Assembly (NCBI GenBank): GCA_011374975.1
Contig: DRNU01000171.1
Location: 1 to 42,186 of the forward strand
Length of the DNA stretch: 42,186 nucleotides
Direction: 5' to 3'
Source of the DNA: Gammaproteobacteria bacterium
GTDB lineage: Bacteria > Pseudomonadota > Gammaproteobacteria > DSM-19610
Numbering within the stretch: the stretch's first letter is position 1; every line of letters begins with the position of its first letter. Positions 22,279 to 30,250 of this stretch are shown piece by piece. A model generated the notes under the pieces. That model was not told where the DNA came from and did no database searches. It saw only the letters and a program-made list of their open reading frames with translations. The translations under genes were made by a program, and so were the position numbers.

Positions 22279-22722
22279 TTAATCGAACCAGTGCACCAGG
22301 TGTTCTGGCAATTCGTCGCCGTGTACGAATTCTTCTGAAACCACCCGGTCACGAATCGAGATACCGGCAGCATGCACACTGTCCGGGTCACCACTGATCA
22401 GCGGGTGCCAGTCAAACAGCGGTTTACCCTCGGCCAGTAACCGGTAGGCGCAACTGTCGGGTAGCCAGGTCTGGGTCCGCGCTACCTCGGGCGTGACCTT
22501 GATGCAGTCCGGGACCAGCACCGAGCGGTCGTTATACTGTGTACAGCAGCAGCGCTGGTTATCGTGATACTCACACACAACATTGGTATAGAACAGCTTG
22601 TCGGTGTCGATATCCTCGATCTTCAGCAGGCAGCAGCGTCCGCAGCCGTCGCACAGTGCCTCCCATTCTTCCTCGTTCATGTCATCGAGGGCTTTTTGTT
22701 CCCAGAAGCGTTGTGTGAGCAT
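22279..22722 (-). CDS. ycgN: YcgN family (UPF0260) cysteine-cluster protein
   Basis: A 147-residue cytoplasmic protein of unknown function with a conserved cysteine cluster. The family signature WEALCDGCGRCCLLK is followed by the cysteines of VVCEYHDNQRCCCTQY, and PDCIKVTPEV and LPDSCAYRLLAEGKPLFDWHPL also match the family. The cysteines probably bind a metal or an Fe-S cluster. The ATG at 22722 is preferred: the longer frame starting at 22761 begins inside a repeated palindrome. It lies just upstream of lplT and likely shares its message. Confidence 0.9.
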   Translation of the reverse strand: MLTQRFWEQKALDDMNEEEWEALCDGCGRCCLLKIEDIDTDKLFYTNVVCEYHDNQRCCCTQYNDRSVLVPDCIKVTPEVARTQTWLPDSCAYRLLAEGKPLFDWHPLISGDPDSVHAAGISIRDRVVSEEFVHGDELPEHLVHWFD

Positions 22723-22755
22723 GCTGCGGTGTTTCCCGGAAAATGTCAGAATCCC

Positions 22756-22785
22756 CGTCATTGCCGCGCTTCGCTCGCAATGACG
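22756..22785. repeat. Palindromic repeat of the CATTGCGAGCGAAGCG type
   Basis: CGTCATTGC (22756-22764) and GCAATGACG (22777-22785) form a 9-bp perfect stem around CGCGCTTCGCTC. On the minus strand it reads CGTCATTGCGAGCGAAGCG, a short palindrome I recall as recurrent in many proteobacterial genomes. It lies between rsmJ and ycgN. Only one full copy was seen in the window. Confidence 0.7.
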
Positions 22786-22803
22786 GATTGGATCAAAGAT
22801 ACC

Positions 22804-23580
22804 CTAAAGTGTGACATAAATATCGTAACGCGTTTTCTTGCTCTCGATCGATGTACTCGGCGTACGGTCGTGCAATGGCCCCGCCCGGCGCGGACGTTTT
22901 ACCACCACGCGCCGGCGCGCCACGGCCAGTGCCGCTTCGAACAGCGACTGTGAGTCATTGTCTTCACCCAGCAGGTGTTGCAGGGCGCGTATCTCTTTTT
23001 TCACCAGCACGCTGGATTTGCCCGGCGGGTACATCGGGTCAAGGTACACGGTATCGGGGTACATGGCTTCGTCGAGCGTGCGCAGTGCGGTTGCGGAATC
23101 GGCGAAGCGCAGGGTCATGCGTGCGTCTACCCAGTCGCCGATAGCGGCATTGAGCATGGCGCGTTGCAGCCCGTCGTCCAGCAACGCAGCCAGCACCGGT
23201 GAACGTTCGCACAGTGTCACCTTGCAGCCGACGCTCGCCAGTACGAAAGCATCGCGCCCCAGTCCGGCGGTGGCATCCCATATCACCGGGTCGAAGCCGG
23301 GTTTGACGCCCGCCGCGCGCGCCAGAGGCTGGCCGCGTCCGCCGCCGAAACGCAGCCGGTGGCCCAGTGCGCCACCGACAAAATCCACCCGCACGGTACC
23401 ACCCTCGGTGGCATCCGGGGCACGTAGCTGAAGCCCTTCGTTATCGAGATACAGAACGTAACTTGTCGCAGGTGCCTGTTTCAGGCGCGGGAGGCCAAAA
23501 CGTTTGCAGAGCGCAGTGGCGCGCGCGTCAAGTGCAGGATTTGGGCAGAACAGACCGATATCACTGGCGGAGGCTGGCAT
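22804..23580 (-). CDS. rsmJ: 16S rRNA (guanine1516-N2)-methyltransferase RsmJ
   Basis: SAM-dependent methyltransferase that modifies G1516 in 16S rRNA. It has 258 residues. The SAM-binding region DATAGLGRDAFVLA and the catalytic-type motif LDPMYPPGKSS are intact. The C-terminal VVVKRPRRAGPL segment is characteristic of RsmJ (YhiQ). The ATG at 23580 has no Shine-Dalgarno; instead a TACACT lies six bases upstream. The 5' side runs into a palindromic element shared with the uvrD promoter region. Confidence 0.92.
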   Translation of the reverse strand: MPASASDIGLFCPNPALDARATALCKRFGLPRLKQAPATSYVLYLDNEGLQLRAPDATEGGTVRVDFVGGALGHRLRFGGGRGQPLARAAGVKPGFDPVIWDATAGLGRDAFVLASVGCKVTLCERSPVLAALLDDGLQRAMLNAAIGDWVDARMTLRFADSATALRTLDEAMYPDTVYLDPMYPPGKSSVLVKKEIRALQHLLGEDNDSQSLFEAALAVARRRVVVKRPRRAGPLHDRTPSTSIESKKTRYDIYVTL

Positions 23581-23586
23581 CCACGC

Positions 23587-23615
23587 AGTGTACCGCAGGA
23601 CTTAAATGGGGTCAG
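23587..23615 (-). promoter_or_regulatory. Putative rsmJ promoter overlapping a palindromic element
   Basis: On the minus strand CTGACC (23610-23615), a 17-base spacer and TACACT (23587-23592) lie before the rsmJ ATG, with six bases between the -10 and the ATG. The -35-like box lies inside the palindromic element, so the element may supply it. Confidence 0.4.
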
Positions 23616-23680
23616 AGCACATTTTTACTATTGTATTCCGAATCAGGAATATTAGTAAAATATGTGCTCTGACCCATTTA
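23603..23680. repeat. MITE-like palindromic element between rsmJ and uvrD
   Basis: The left arm from 23603 (TAAATGGGGTCAGAGCACA...TTTTTACTA) pairs with the right arm ending at 23680 (TTAGTAAAATATGTGCTCTGACCCATTTA). There is a single bulged G and one further mismatch. A second nested stem ATTCC/GGAAT lies in the middle. The TGGGGTCAGAG terminus resembles repeats often found with REP-associated (Y1-type) transposases in Proteobacteria. No transposase is present here. Confidence 0.75.
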
Positions 23681-23707
23681 ATTCAATTAATCACCGGGCC
23701 GTGCCTT

Positions 23708-23716
23708 TGCTAGAAT
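23708..23716 (+). promoter_or_regulatory. Extended -10 promoter of uvrD
   Basis: TGC-TAGAAT has the extended -10 form (TGn before the hexamer). The uvrD ATG lies eight bases further on with no Shine-Dalgarno between, so the transcript is expected to be leaderless or nearly so. Confidence 0.5.
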
Positions 23717-23724
23717 GTCCCGCT

Positions 23725-25896
23725 ATGGATGTCTCATCGATTATCGACCCGCTTAACGCCGCCCAGCGCGAGGCGGTCACTGCATCACCCGACCCGCTGC
23801 TGGTGCTGGCCGGGGCGGGCAGTGGCAAGACGCGCGTGCTGGTGCACCGTATTGCCTGGCTGGTGCAGGTGGAGAACCTGTCACCGTACGGGATTCTTGC
23901 GGTGACCTTTACCAACAAGGCGGCCGGCGAGATGCGAACCCGCATCGAACAGCTGATCGGGGTGCCGGTGCGCGGTATGTGGGTCGGGACTTTTCACGGC
24001 CTGGCGCACCGCCTGCTGCGTGCGCACTGGCAGGATGCCGGCCTGCCACAGTCTTTCCAGGTGCTGGATTCCGACGACCAGTACCGGGTGATACGCCGCA
24101 TACTCAAGGCGCTGGAGCTGGACGAGAGCCGCTGGCCGCCGCGTCAGATGCAGTGGTACATCAATGCGCGCAAGGACGAGGGCCAGCGCCCGCAGCATAT
24201 CGAGCACAAGGGTGATCCCTGGCAGCGTCAGCAGATCGCTGTCTACCAGGCCTACGAAGAGCTCTGCCAGCGCTCCGGGCTGGTGGACTTTGCCGAACTG
24301 CTGCTGCGCGCACACGAGCTGTGGCTGCAACACCCGGAACTGCTGGCGCACTACCAGCAACGCTTCCAGCACATCCTGGTCGACGAGTTCCAGGATACCA
24401 ATACCATCCAGTACGCCTGGTTGCGCGTGCTGTCCGGCAAGCAGGGCAAAATCACCATCGTCGGTGACGACGATCAGTCTATCTATGGCTGGCGTGGTGC
24501 GAAGATCGAAAACCTGCAGCGCTTTGGCAAGGACTTCCCCGGCGCACGTACCCTGCGCCTGGAACAGAACTACCGTTCCACCGGCGTGATCCTGAAAGCC
24601 GCCAACGCACTCATCGCGCGCAATGATGACCGGCTGGGCAAGAACCTGTGGACCGATGGCAGTGACGGTGAGCTTATCCAGCTGTACACCGCCATGAACG
24701 AACACGACGAAGCGCAATTCGTCGTCGAGCGTATCAAGGCGTTGATCGAGCATGGTGCGTCGCACAGCGCCAATGCCATCCTGTACCGCTCCAACGCCCA
24801 GTCACGTGTATTCGAGGATCGCCTGTTGTCGGCCGGTATCGCCTACCGGGTGTACGGCGGCCTGCGTTTCTTCGAGCGCCAGGAAATCAAGGATGCACTG
24901 GCTTACCTGCGCCTGTGCCAAAACCACGAAGACGATGCTTCCTTTGATCGCGTCGTTAACCAGCCGCCGCGCGGGATCGGTGAACGGACCCTGGGCGTCG
25001 TGCGGGATCACGCGCGCGCACAACAGATGTCGCTGTGGTCAGCGGCGCATGCGCTGGTTAACAGTGACACGCTGAATGCGCGCGCCCGTAATGCGCTGGC
25101 CGCTTTCCTGGAAATCATTACGACCTTTGCGGATGATATCGAAACCCTGACGCTGGGTGAACAGGTCGAGCATGTTGTCGAATGCAGCGCGCTCAAGGAA
25201 CACTACAAAAAAGAAAAAGGTGAAAAGGGCCAGGCGCGTATCGAGAACCTGGAAGAACTGGTGAACGCAGCGCGTGAGTTCGAATACGACGCCGTGGAGG
25301 AAGAAGACCTGGAGCCGTTGCCCGCTTTCCTGTCACACGCGGCACTGGAGGCCGGCGAAGGACAGGGTGACAAGTGGGAAGACTGCGTGCAGCTGATGAC
25401 GCTGCATTCCGCCAAGGGCCTTGAGTTCGATTCGGTATTCCTGTGCGGCCTGGAAGAAGGGTTGTTTCCGCACCAGCGTTCGATCGAGGAAGCGGGTCGC
25501 CTGGAGGAGGAACGGCGCCTGTGTTACGTCGGTATCACGCGCGCCTGCAAACGCCTGTTCCTCAGCCATGCGCAGAGCCGGCGCCTGCATGGCAGCGAGT
25601 CTTACAGTATGCCGTCGCGTTTCCTCGGGGAAATCCCCACGGACCTGATTGAGGAAATACGTCCGCGCATCCAGGTCAACCGGCCGTATGCCGCGCAGCA
25701 ATCCTTTACACAACAACACATCGAACCGGCACCGCAGGGTCTGCAGCTCGGGCAGCGCGTACAGCATGCCAAGTTTGGTGACGGCGTGGTGTTGAATTAC
25801 GAGGGGCAGGGCGCGCATGCGCGCGTGCAGGTCAACTTTGAAAGTGCCGGCAGCAAGTGGCTGGTGGTGGCCTACGCCAACCTGCAACCGGCGTAG
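23725..25896 (+). CDS. uvrD: DNA helicase II UvrD
   Basis: Superfamily 1 helicase (3' to 5') used in nucleotide excision and mismatch repair. It has 723 residues, close to E. coli UvrD (720). The Walker A GAGSGKT is at 30-36. Further motifs are VDEFQDTN (II), GDDDQSIYGWRGA (III), LEQNYRS (IV), HSAKGLEFD (V) and VGITRACKRL (VI). The C-terminal tudor-like region GQRVQHAKFGDGVV is present. The start at 23725 matches the family N-terminus MDVS; the frame is open upstream into the palindromic element. The convergent nhaA stop lies two bases beyond its own stop. Confidence 0.97.
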   Translation: MDVSSIIDPLNAAQREAVTASPDPLLVLAGAGSGKTRVLVHRIAWLVQVENLSPYGILAVTFTNKAAGEMRTRIEQLIGVPVRGMWVGTFHGLAHRLLRAHWQDAGLPQSFQVLDSDDQYRVIRRILKALELDESRWPPRQMQWYINARKDEGQRPQHIEHKGDPWQRQQIAVYQAYEELCQRSGLVDFAELLLRAHELWLQHPELLAHYQQRFQHILVDEFQDTNTIQYAWLRVLSGKQGKITIVGDDDQSIYGWRGAKIENLQRFGKDFPGARTLRLEQNYRSTGVILKAANALIARNDDRLGKNLWTDGSDGELIQLYTAMNEHDEAQFVVERIKALIEHGASHSANAILYRSNAQSRVFEDRLLSAGIAYRVYGGLRFFERQEIKDALAYLRLCQNHEDDASFDRVVNQPPRGIGERTLGVVRDHARAQQMSLWSAAHALVNSDTLNARARNALAAFLEIITTFADDIETLTLGEQVEHVVECSALKEHYKKEKGEKGQARIENLEELVNAAREFEYDAVEEEDLEPLPAFLSHAALEAGEGQGDKWEDCVQLMTLHSAKGLEFDSVFLCGLEEGLFPHQRSIEEAGRLEEERRLCYVGITRACKRLFLSHAQSRRLHGSESYSMPSRFLGEIPTDLIEEIRPRIQVNRPYAAQQSFTQQHIEPAPQGLQLGQRVQHAKFGDGVVLNYEGQGAHARVQVNFESAGSKWLVVAYANLQPA

Positions 25897-25898
25897 GT

Positions 25899-27083
25899 TT
25901 ACTGGTTATTGGCTGAAGCTGGCGGCAGCACCTTGCGCAGCCAGAAATAGCCCAGCAGCGCGGAAACGAACGAGCCGCCGAGAATACCCAGCCGGTCCTG
26001 GTAGAGGTACGGCGAATCGGCGTCCTCGAAGGCCAGCGAACCGATAAACATACTCATGGTAAAGCCGACGCCGCACAGGATGGCGATACCGTACAGCTGG
26101 CTCCAGCCCACGTTCTCCGGCAGTTTCGCGATACCCGTTTTTATCCCCAGCCAGCACAGGCCGAACACACCGACCTGTTTGCCGACGATCAGCCCCAGCG
26201 CGATACCTACCGGCACCGGACCGAGGATCTGCTCCATGCTCATGCCCTGCAATGAGACGCCGGCATTCACAAAAGCGAACAGGGGCAGGATGACGAACGA
26301 CACACTGCCGTGCAGGTCGTGCTCCAGCTGGTGCAGGGGCGACATGCCTGTCTCGGGATCTTCCTTGATCGGGATGAACATGGCCAGCAGTACACCGGCG
26401 AGTGTTGCGTGTATGCCGGACTTGAGCAGTGCCGCCCACATAATGATGCCGATCAGGATATAGGCGCTCAGCGCCATACTGCCGCGCCAGTGGATAAACG
26501 CCAGCAGGCCGATACAGCCCACAGTCGTGTACAGCGCGCTCATCGACAGGTCGGCGGTATAGAACAGTGCAATGATCAATATGGCGCCGACGTCGTCGAA
26601 AATGGCCAGCGAGACCAGGAAGATTTTCAGCTGCGGTGGTACGCGTGAACCCAGCAGCGCCAGGATGCCGAGTGCGAAAGCGATGTCGGTCGCGGCGGGA
26701 ATGGCCCAGCCGCTGGTTGCCAGTTCGTCGCCGCGGTTGACGTACAGGTAGATCAGGGCCGGCACCACCATACCGCCCACTGCGCCGATGGCCGGCAGGG
26801 TGATTTTACGGGCCTCGGACAGTTCCCCTTCGATAAACTCCCGCTTCAGTTCCAGTCCGATGAGGAAGAAGAACACGGCCATCAGGCCATCGTTGATCCA
26901 TAGCAGCGAGGGTTTGGCGATCTCAAAGGCGCCGATGCGGATGTGTACCGGGATATCGAGGAACTTGTCGTAATAGACCGACAGTGGTGAATTCGCCAGT
27001 ATCAAGGCGATGATCGAGGCCGCTATCAGCAGTATGCCGCTGGCGGCTTCCATTTTGAGAAAGTCACGGATGCCGTAAATCAT
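25899..27083 (-). CDS. nhaA: Na+/H+ antiporter NhaA
   Basis: Inner-membrane antiporter that exchanges two H+ for one Na+ and supports salt and pH homeostasis. The 394 residues contain about twelve membrane helices. The ion-binding aspartates fall at the same numbers as in E. coli: Asp133 (TDIAFAL) and Asp163-Asp164 (IFDD). No Shine-Dalgarno precedes the ATG; TATGAT lies six bases before it (27090-27095). Together with a proton-type ATP synthase, it suggests growth in saline or alkaline conditions, though NhaA is too widespread to prove this. Confidence 0.97.
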   Translation of the reverse strand: MIYGIRDFLKMEAASGILLIAASIIALILANSPLSVYYDKFLDIPVHIRIGAFEIAKPSLLWINDGLMAVFFFLIGLELKREFIEGELSEARKITLPAIGAVGGMVVPALIYLYVNRGDELATSGWAIPAATDIAFALGILALLGSRVPPQLKIFLVSLAIFDDVGAILIIALFYTADLSMSALYTTVGCIGLLAFIHWRGSMALSAYILIGIIMWAALLKSGIHATLAGVLLAMFIPIKEDPETGMSPLHQLEHDLHGSVSFVILPLFAFVNAGVSLQGMSMEQILGPVPVGIALGLIVGKQVGVFGLCWLGIKTGIAKLPENVGWSQLYGIAILCGVGFTMSMFIGSLAFEDADSPYLYQDRLGILGGSFVSALLGYFWLRKVLPPASANNQ

Positions 27084-27089
27084 GGCGCG

Positions 27090-27095
27090 ATCATA
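27090..27095 (-). promoter_or_regulatory. -10-like hexamer directly before nhaA
   Basis: TATGAT on the minus strand is separated from the nhaA ATG by GGCGCG (plus-strand bases 27084-27089). No Shine-Dalgarno is present. The -35 region is poor (GCAACA at 17-base spacing). Confidence 0.4.
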
Positions 27096-27138
27096 CTACA
27101 CGTGGCGGGTCGTGTTGCAGTCCCGGTGAGATTTTCGT

Positions 27139-30021
27139 TCAGTCGACGCGGCCCACTCTTTGCAGGTGCGATGCCGGCAGGCGCGTGATATTCATCAGCG
27201 CCTCGCGGGGTTTGCCGATGTAGTTGCCCTGTGCATAGTCCACGCCGTAGTTGCGCAGCAGTTCCAGCGTGGTGGAATCCTCGACATATTCGGCAATGGT
27301 CTGTTTGCCCAGCGCGTGGGCGACCTGGTTCATGGATTGCACCATGGCCTGGTCGATATGGCTGTCGGCCATGCCCTGTACAAAGGTACCGTCGATCTTG
27401 AGCTTGTCGACCGGCAGGTGTTTCAGGTAGGCGAAGGACGAGAAGCCGGCCCCGAAATCATCCAGCGCGAACTGGCAGCCCATGGACTTGAGGGCGGAGA
27501 TGAATTTTTCCGCTTCCGACAGTTTGGCGATGGCCGCCGTCTCGGTAATCTCGAAGCAGACCCGTGACGGGTCGATGTTGCTGTCGTTCAGCAGTTCGTG
27601 AATCATCGGCAGCAGCGTCGCATCCTCGAAGGCCTTGCCGGACAGGTTGATGGAGAAGCGCACCGCCTCGCCCTGCTGGTGCAGGCGCGCCAGCTGGGTC
27701 AGCGCGCGCCTGACGATCCAGCGATCCACCGCGTGGATCAGGCCGAAGCGTTCCGCCGCCGGCATGAAGCCGCCCGGCAGGATAATCTCGCCGTCGTCGC
27801 ACACCATGCGCACCAGCACTTCGTAGTCCTGCACCTGGTCGTCATTGAGCGCCATGATCGGCTGGTAAACCAGCTGGAACTTGTCCTTCTCCAGCATTTC
27901 ACGCACGCGTGAGGCCCAGCCCATGTCTTCCGCCATGCCGGCCTTGTTGCTGTCGCTCGGGTCATAGAGGTTGATGCGATTACGGCCCTGCGCCTTGGCC
28001 AGGTTGCAGGCGATGTCGGCATGCGACAGTGCTTCCTCGGCGGATTCCACCAGTGCGTCGATAATGGCGGCGCCGATACTGCAGCTGATATTGAAACTCT
28101 TGGCATCCTGCAGGAAACGGTAGTCCTCGATCAGGACCCGGAAATGTTCCGCCGCCGACAGCACGTTGGCGGGGCGGATGTTGTACAGCAACAGGGTGAA
28201 TTCATCGCCGCCGAAACGCGCCAGCAGGTCGCCGTCGCGCACATGGCTGAGCAGCAGCCGTGTGACCTCGACCAGCAGCTTGTCGCCGGCCGCATGCCCC
28301 AGGGTGTCGTTGATGTACTTGAACTGGTCAAGGTCGATATAGAACAGCGCGCAGGTATTGTCCGGGTCGCGGGATACGCGCGCCACGGTACGCTCCAGTT
28401 CCTGCTGGAAGTAGTGGCGGTTGAACAGGCGTGTCAGCGAGTCGTGTTCCGCCTGGTAGGTCAGCTGTTCGTGGAAGGCTTTCTGGTCGGTGATGTCGCG
28501 TGCGGTGCCGCTGATCTGGGTGATGAGGCCCTGCGCATTGCGGTGCGCCTTGGCGTTGAAGCTCAGCTGGCGGCGGTTGCCGTCCCGGTCCAGGTGCACG
28601 GTTTCGTACTGGTACAGGTCCTTGCCGCCGAGCAGGCCGCTGAAGGCCAGCTGGTCGGCCTCGCAGTTGTCGGGTGCGCAGAATTCGGAAATCGAGCGGC
28701 CCAGCATGTCTTCGGGTTCCATGCCGTAGATGACTCGCGACGAGGTATTGAGGTAACTCCAGCAGCCCTGTGGGTCGACGCTCCATACCAGGTCGTGCGC
28801 GGTCTCTACCAGCGCCCGGTAGCGCGCTTCCGCATCCAGCAGTTCGTGTTCGGCGGACTTGCGCTGGGAGATGTCGGCGACCATGCAGGTGAACATGCTC
28901 TTGCCACTGATTTTCATGGCCGAGATGCGCAGTGAGATCTGGATTTTCGAGCCGTTGCGGTGCATGCCCTCGACTTCGCGTTCCTCGGCGTGTGCATTGA
29001 TAGACTGCCGGACCTGGAACACGTCGGGCAGCAACGAGGCCAGGTGGCGGGCGCGTATTTCCTGTGCGAGGTAGCCGAACAGGCGTTCCGCAGCCGGATT
29101 GAAGGTGTCGATCAGGCCGTCTTCATCGACCACGATGATGCCTTCTGCGGCCGTGTCGACAATGGCGCGCACGTGGGTCTCCTGGTCGCCGAGGCGCTGG
29201 AACACCTTGCCCAGGGCCTGCGTCAGGTGGCCGATCTCGTCGGTGGAGGCCGGCCGCAGCTTGGCGAGGTCCACGTTGGTGGAGGCGCCGCTGCGGTTAA
29301 ACAGTTCATGGAACGGCCGCAGTGCCTGCTGCATACTGCGGATCGACAGCAGGCTGATGGTGGCGGTGATGATGCCCAGCGCCATCCAGGTAACCAGGTA
29401 ACCCGTGTCCAGCTCGCCGGTGTGTAACCAGTGGTACTCGACCAGTAATGAATAGGAGAGCAGCGGCACCAGTCCCGCCAGCAGCAGGGTGCGTGACTTG
29501 AGGCTGACCAGTACCCGGTCCAGCCCCAGTACCCCGGCCAGCTTGCCGAGCTGGTGCAGGCCGAACAGGTAGGCGGGCATGCCGACCAGTACCACGGTAA
29601 TGGCCTGCAGTAACAGGAAGTGCGTGAAGGCGAAGCGGTTGTCGCTGGTTATGCCTCCATCCAGGCTCCAGAACACCAGCAGCGGGCTGATCAGCGCATG
29701 CAGCGCCATCAGGGTCCAGAATTCGCGACTGAAGCGCTGTAACAGGTTGTGCAGGTGCGAGGGCGCGTTGCCGCCATCGGGATGTTGCACGGCCCAGGTA
29801 GTCAGCGGTGTGATCAGGCGTTGCAGTTGCAGCAGTGACAGGAAGACCAGGGCGATGGAGAAAACCGGGACCACACCGGCGGCGAGCACCTGTTGTAACT
29901 GCCAGGTGCTGATAACACCGAACAGTATGGCAGCGCTGAAGCCTACCAGTGGCGCCAGCAAAAAACCCAGAAATAGCAGTATCGAAAAACGGGCGCCTAT
30001 GCGCTCCGGAGCATCCAGCAT
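27139..30021 (-). CDS. Membrane PAS-PAS-GGDEF-EAL c-di-GMP enzyme
   Basis: It has 960 residues. The first 230 hold about six membrane helices, followed by a short HAMP-like linker, PAS 1 (about 285-390), PAS 2 (about 397-515), GGDEF and EAL. GGDEF is intact at 604-608, with the inhibitory RDGD five residues before it. The EAL signature is EVL (Glu734), and the other EAL catalytic segments are all present (NLSG, FEITET, LDDFGAG, LKIDGTFV, DYAQGNY). The start at 30021 has a strong GGGGGA Shine-Dalgarno; the frame is open to 30171, but that upstream part is not protein-like. Net synthesis or breakdown cannot be told from sequence. Confidence 0.93.
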   Translation of the reverse strand: MLDAPERIGARFSILLFLGFLLAPLVGFSAAILFGVISTWQLQQVLAAGVVPVFSIALVFLSLLQLQRLITPLTTWAVQHPDGGNAPSHLHNLLQRFSREFWTLMALHALISPLLVFWSLDGGITSDNRFAFTHFLLLQAITVVLVGMPAYLFGLHQLGKLAGVLGLDRVLVSLKSRTLLLAGLVPLLSYSLLVEYHWLHTGELDTGYLVTWMALGIITATISLLSIRSMQQALRPFHELFNRSGASTNVDLAKLRPASTDEIGHLTQALGKVFQRLGDQETHVRAIVDTAAEGIIVVDEDGLIDTFNPAAERLFGYLAQEIRARHLASLLPDVFQVRQSINAHAEEREVEGMHRNGSKIQISLRISAMKISGKSMFTCMVADISQRKSAEHELLDAEARYRALVETAHDLVWSVDPQGCWSYLNTSSRVIYGMEPEDMLGRSISEFCAPDNCEADQLAFSGLLGGKDLYQYETVHLDRDGNRRQLSFNAKAHRNAQGLITQISGTARDITDQKAFHEQLTYQAEHDSLTRLFNRHYFQQELERTVARVSRDPDNTCALFYIDLDQFKYINDTLGHAAGDKLLVEVTRLLLSHVRDGDLLARFGGDEFTLLLYNIRPANVLSAAEHFRVLIEDYRFLQDAKSFNISCSIGAAIIDALVESAEEALSHADIACNLAKAQGRNRINLYDPSDSNKAGMAEDMGWASRVREMLEKDKFQLVYQPIMALNDDQVQDYEVLVRMVCDDGEIILPGGFMPAAERFGLIHAVDRWIVRRALTQLARLHQQGEAVRFSINLSGKAFEDATLLPMIHELLNDSNIDPSRVCFEITETAAIAKLSEAEKFISALKSMGCQFALDDFGAGFSSFAYLKHLPVDKLKIDGTFVQGMADSHIDQAMVQSMNQVAHALGKQTIAEYVEDSTTLELLRNYGVDYAQGNYIGKPREALMNITRLPASHLQRVGRVD

Positions 30022-30250
30022 GTTTCCCCCAAGAAACAGCGAATTTTGCTTCCGCGTGCCTGCAAGGTTGTTATAATTTGCCAGTCTGCATAATTTCCTT
30101 ATTAAGCAGCATACTACAGCATCAATCGTGGAAATTGGCGAGCATAATGGCATAACCCGCGAGATTTGCAAGAGTTAATTTTGACAGGCCCTGTCGCAGG
30201 CAAGGCCGTACAATAGCCGCCAGAATCAAATTCAGTCTGCAGGGGATAGC

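Noticed and set aside
22257-22394. Longer N-terminus for the lplT-like transporter
   Set aside because: It overlaps the ycgN coding sequence and is not hydrophobic. The ATG at 22256 has a good ribosome-binding site and starts right before the first membrane helix.
23662-23724. Longer N-terminus for uvrD starting at 23662
   Set aside because: The extra codons lie in the palindromic element and the promoter. Homologous proteins begin at the ATG at 23725.
28021-28935. 304-codon plus-strand frame inside the PAS-GGDEF-EAL gene
   Set aside because: Antisense of the GGDEF/PAS coding region, with repetitive Val/Gln/Ala composition typical of a shadow.
30181-30214. TTGACA and TACAAT as a promoter for the TRAP binding protein
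   Set aside because: The elements are 22 bases apart, too far for a normal sigma70 promoter. The TACAAT may still act alone, but this is not supported.
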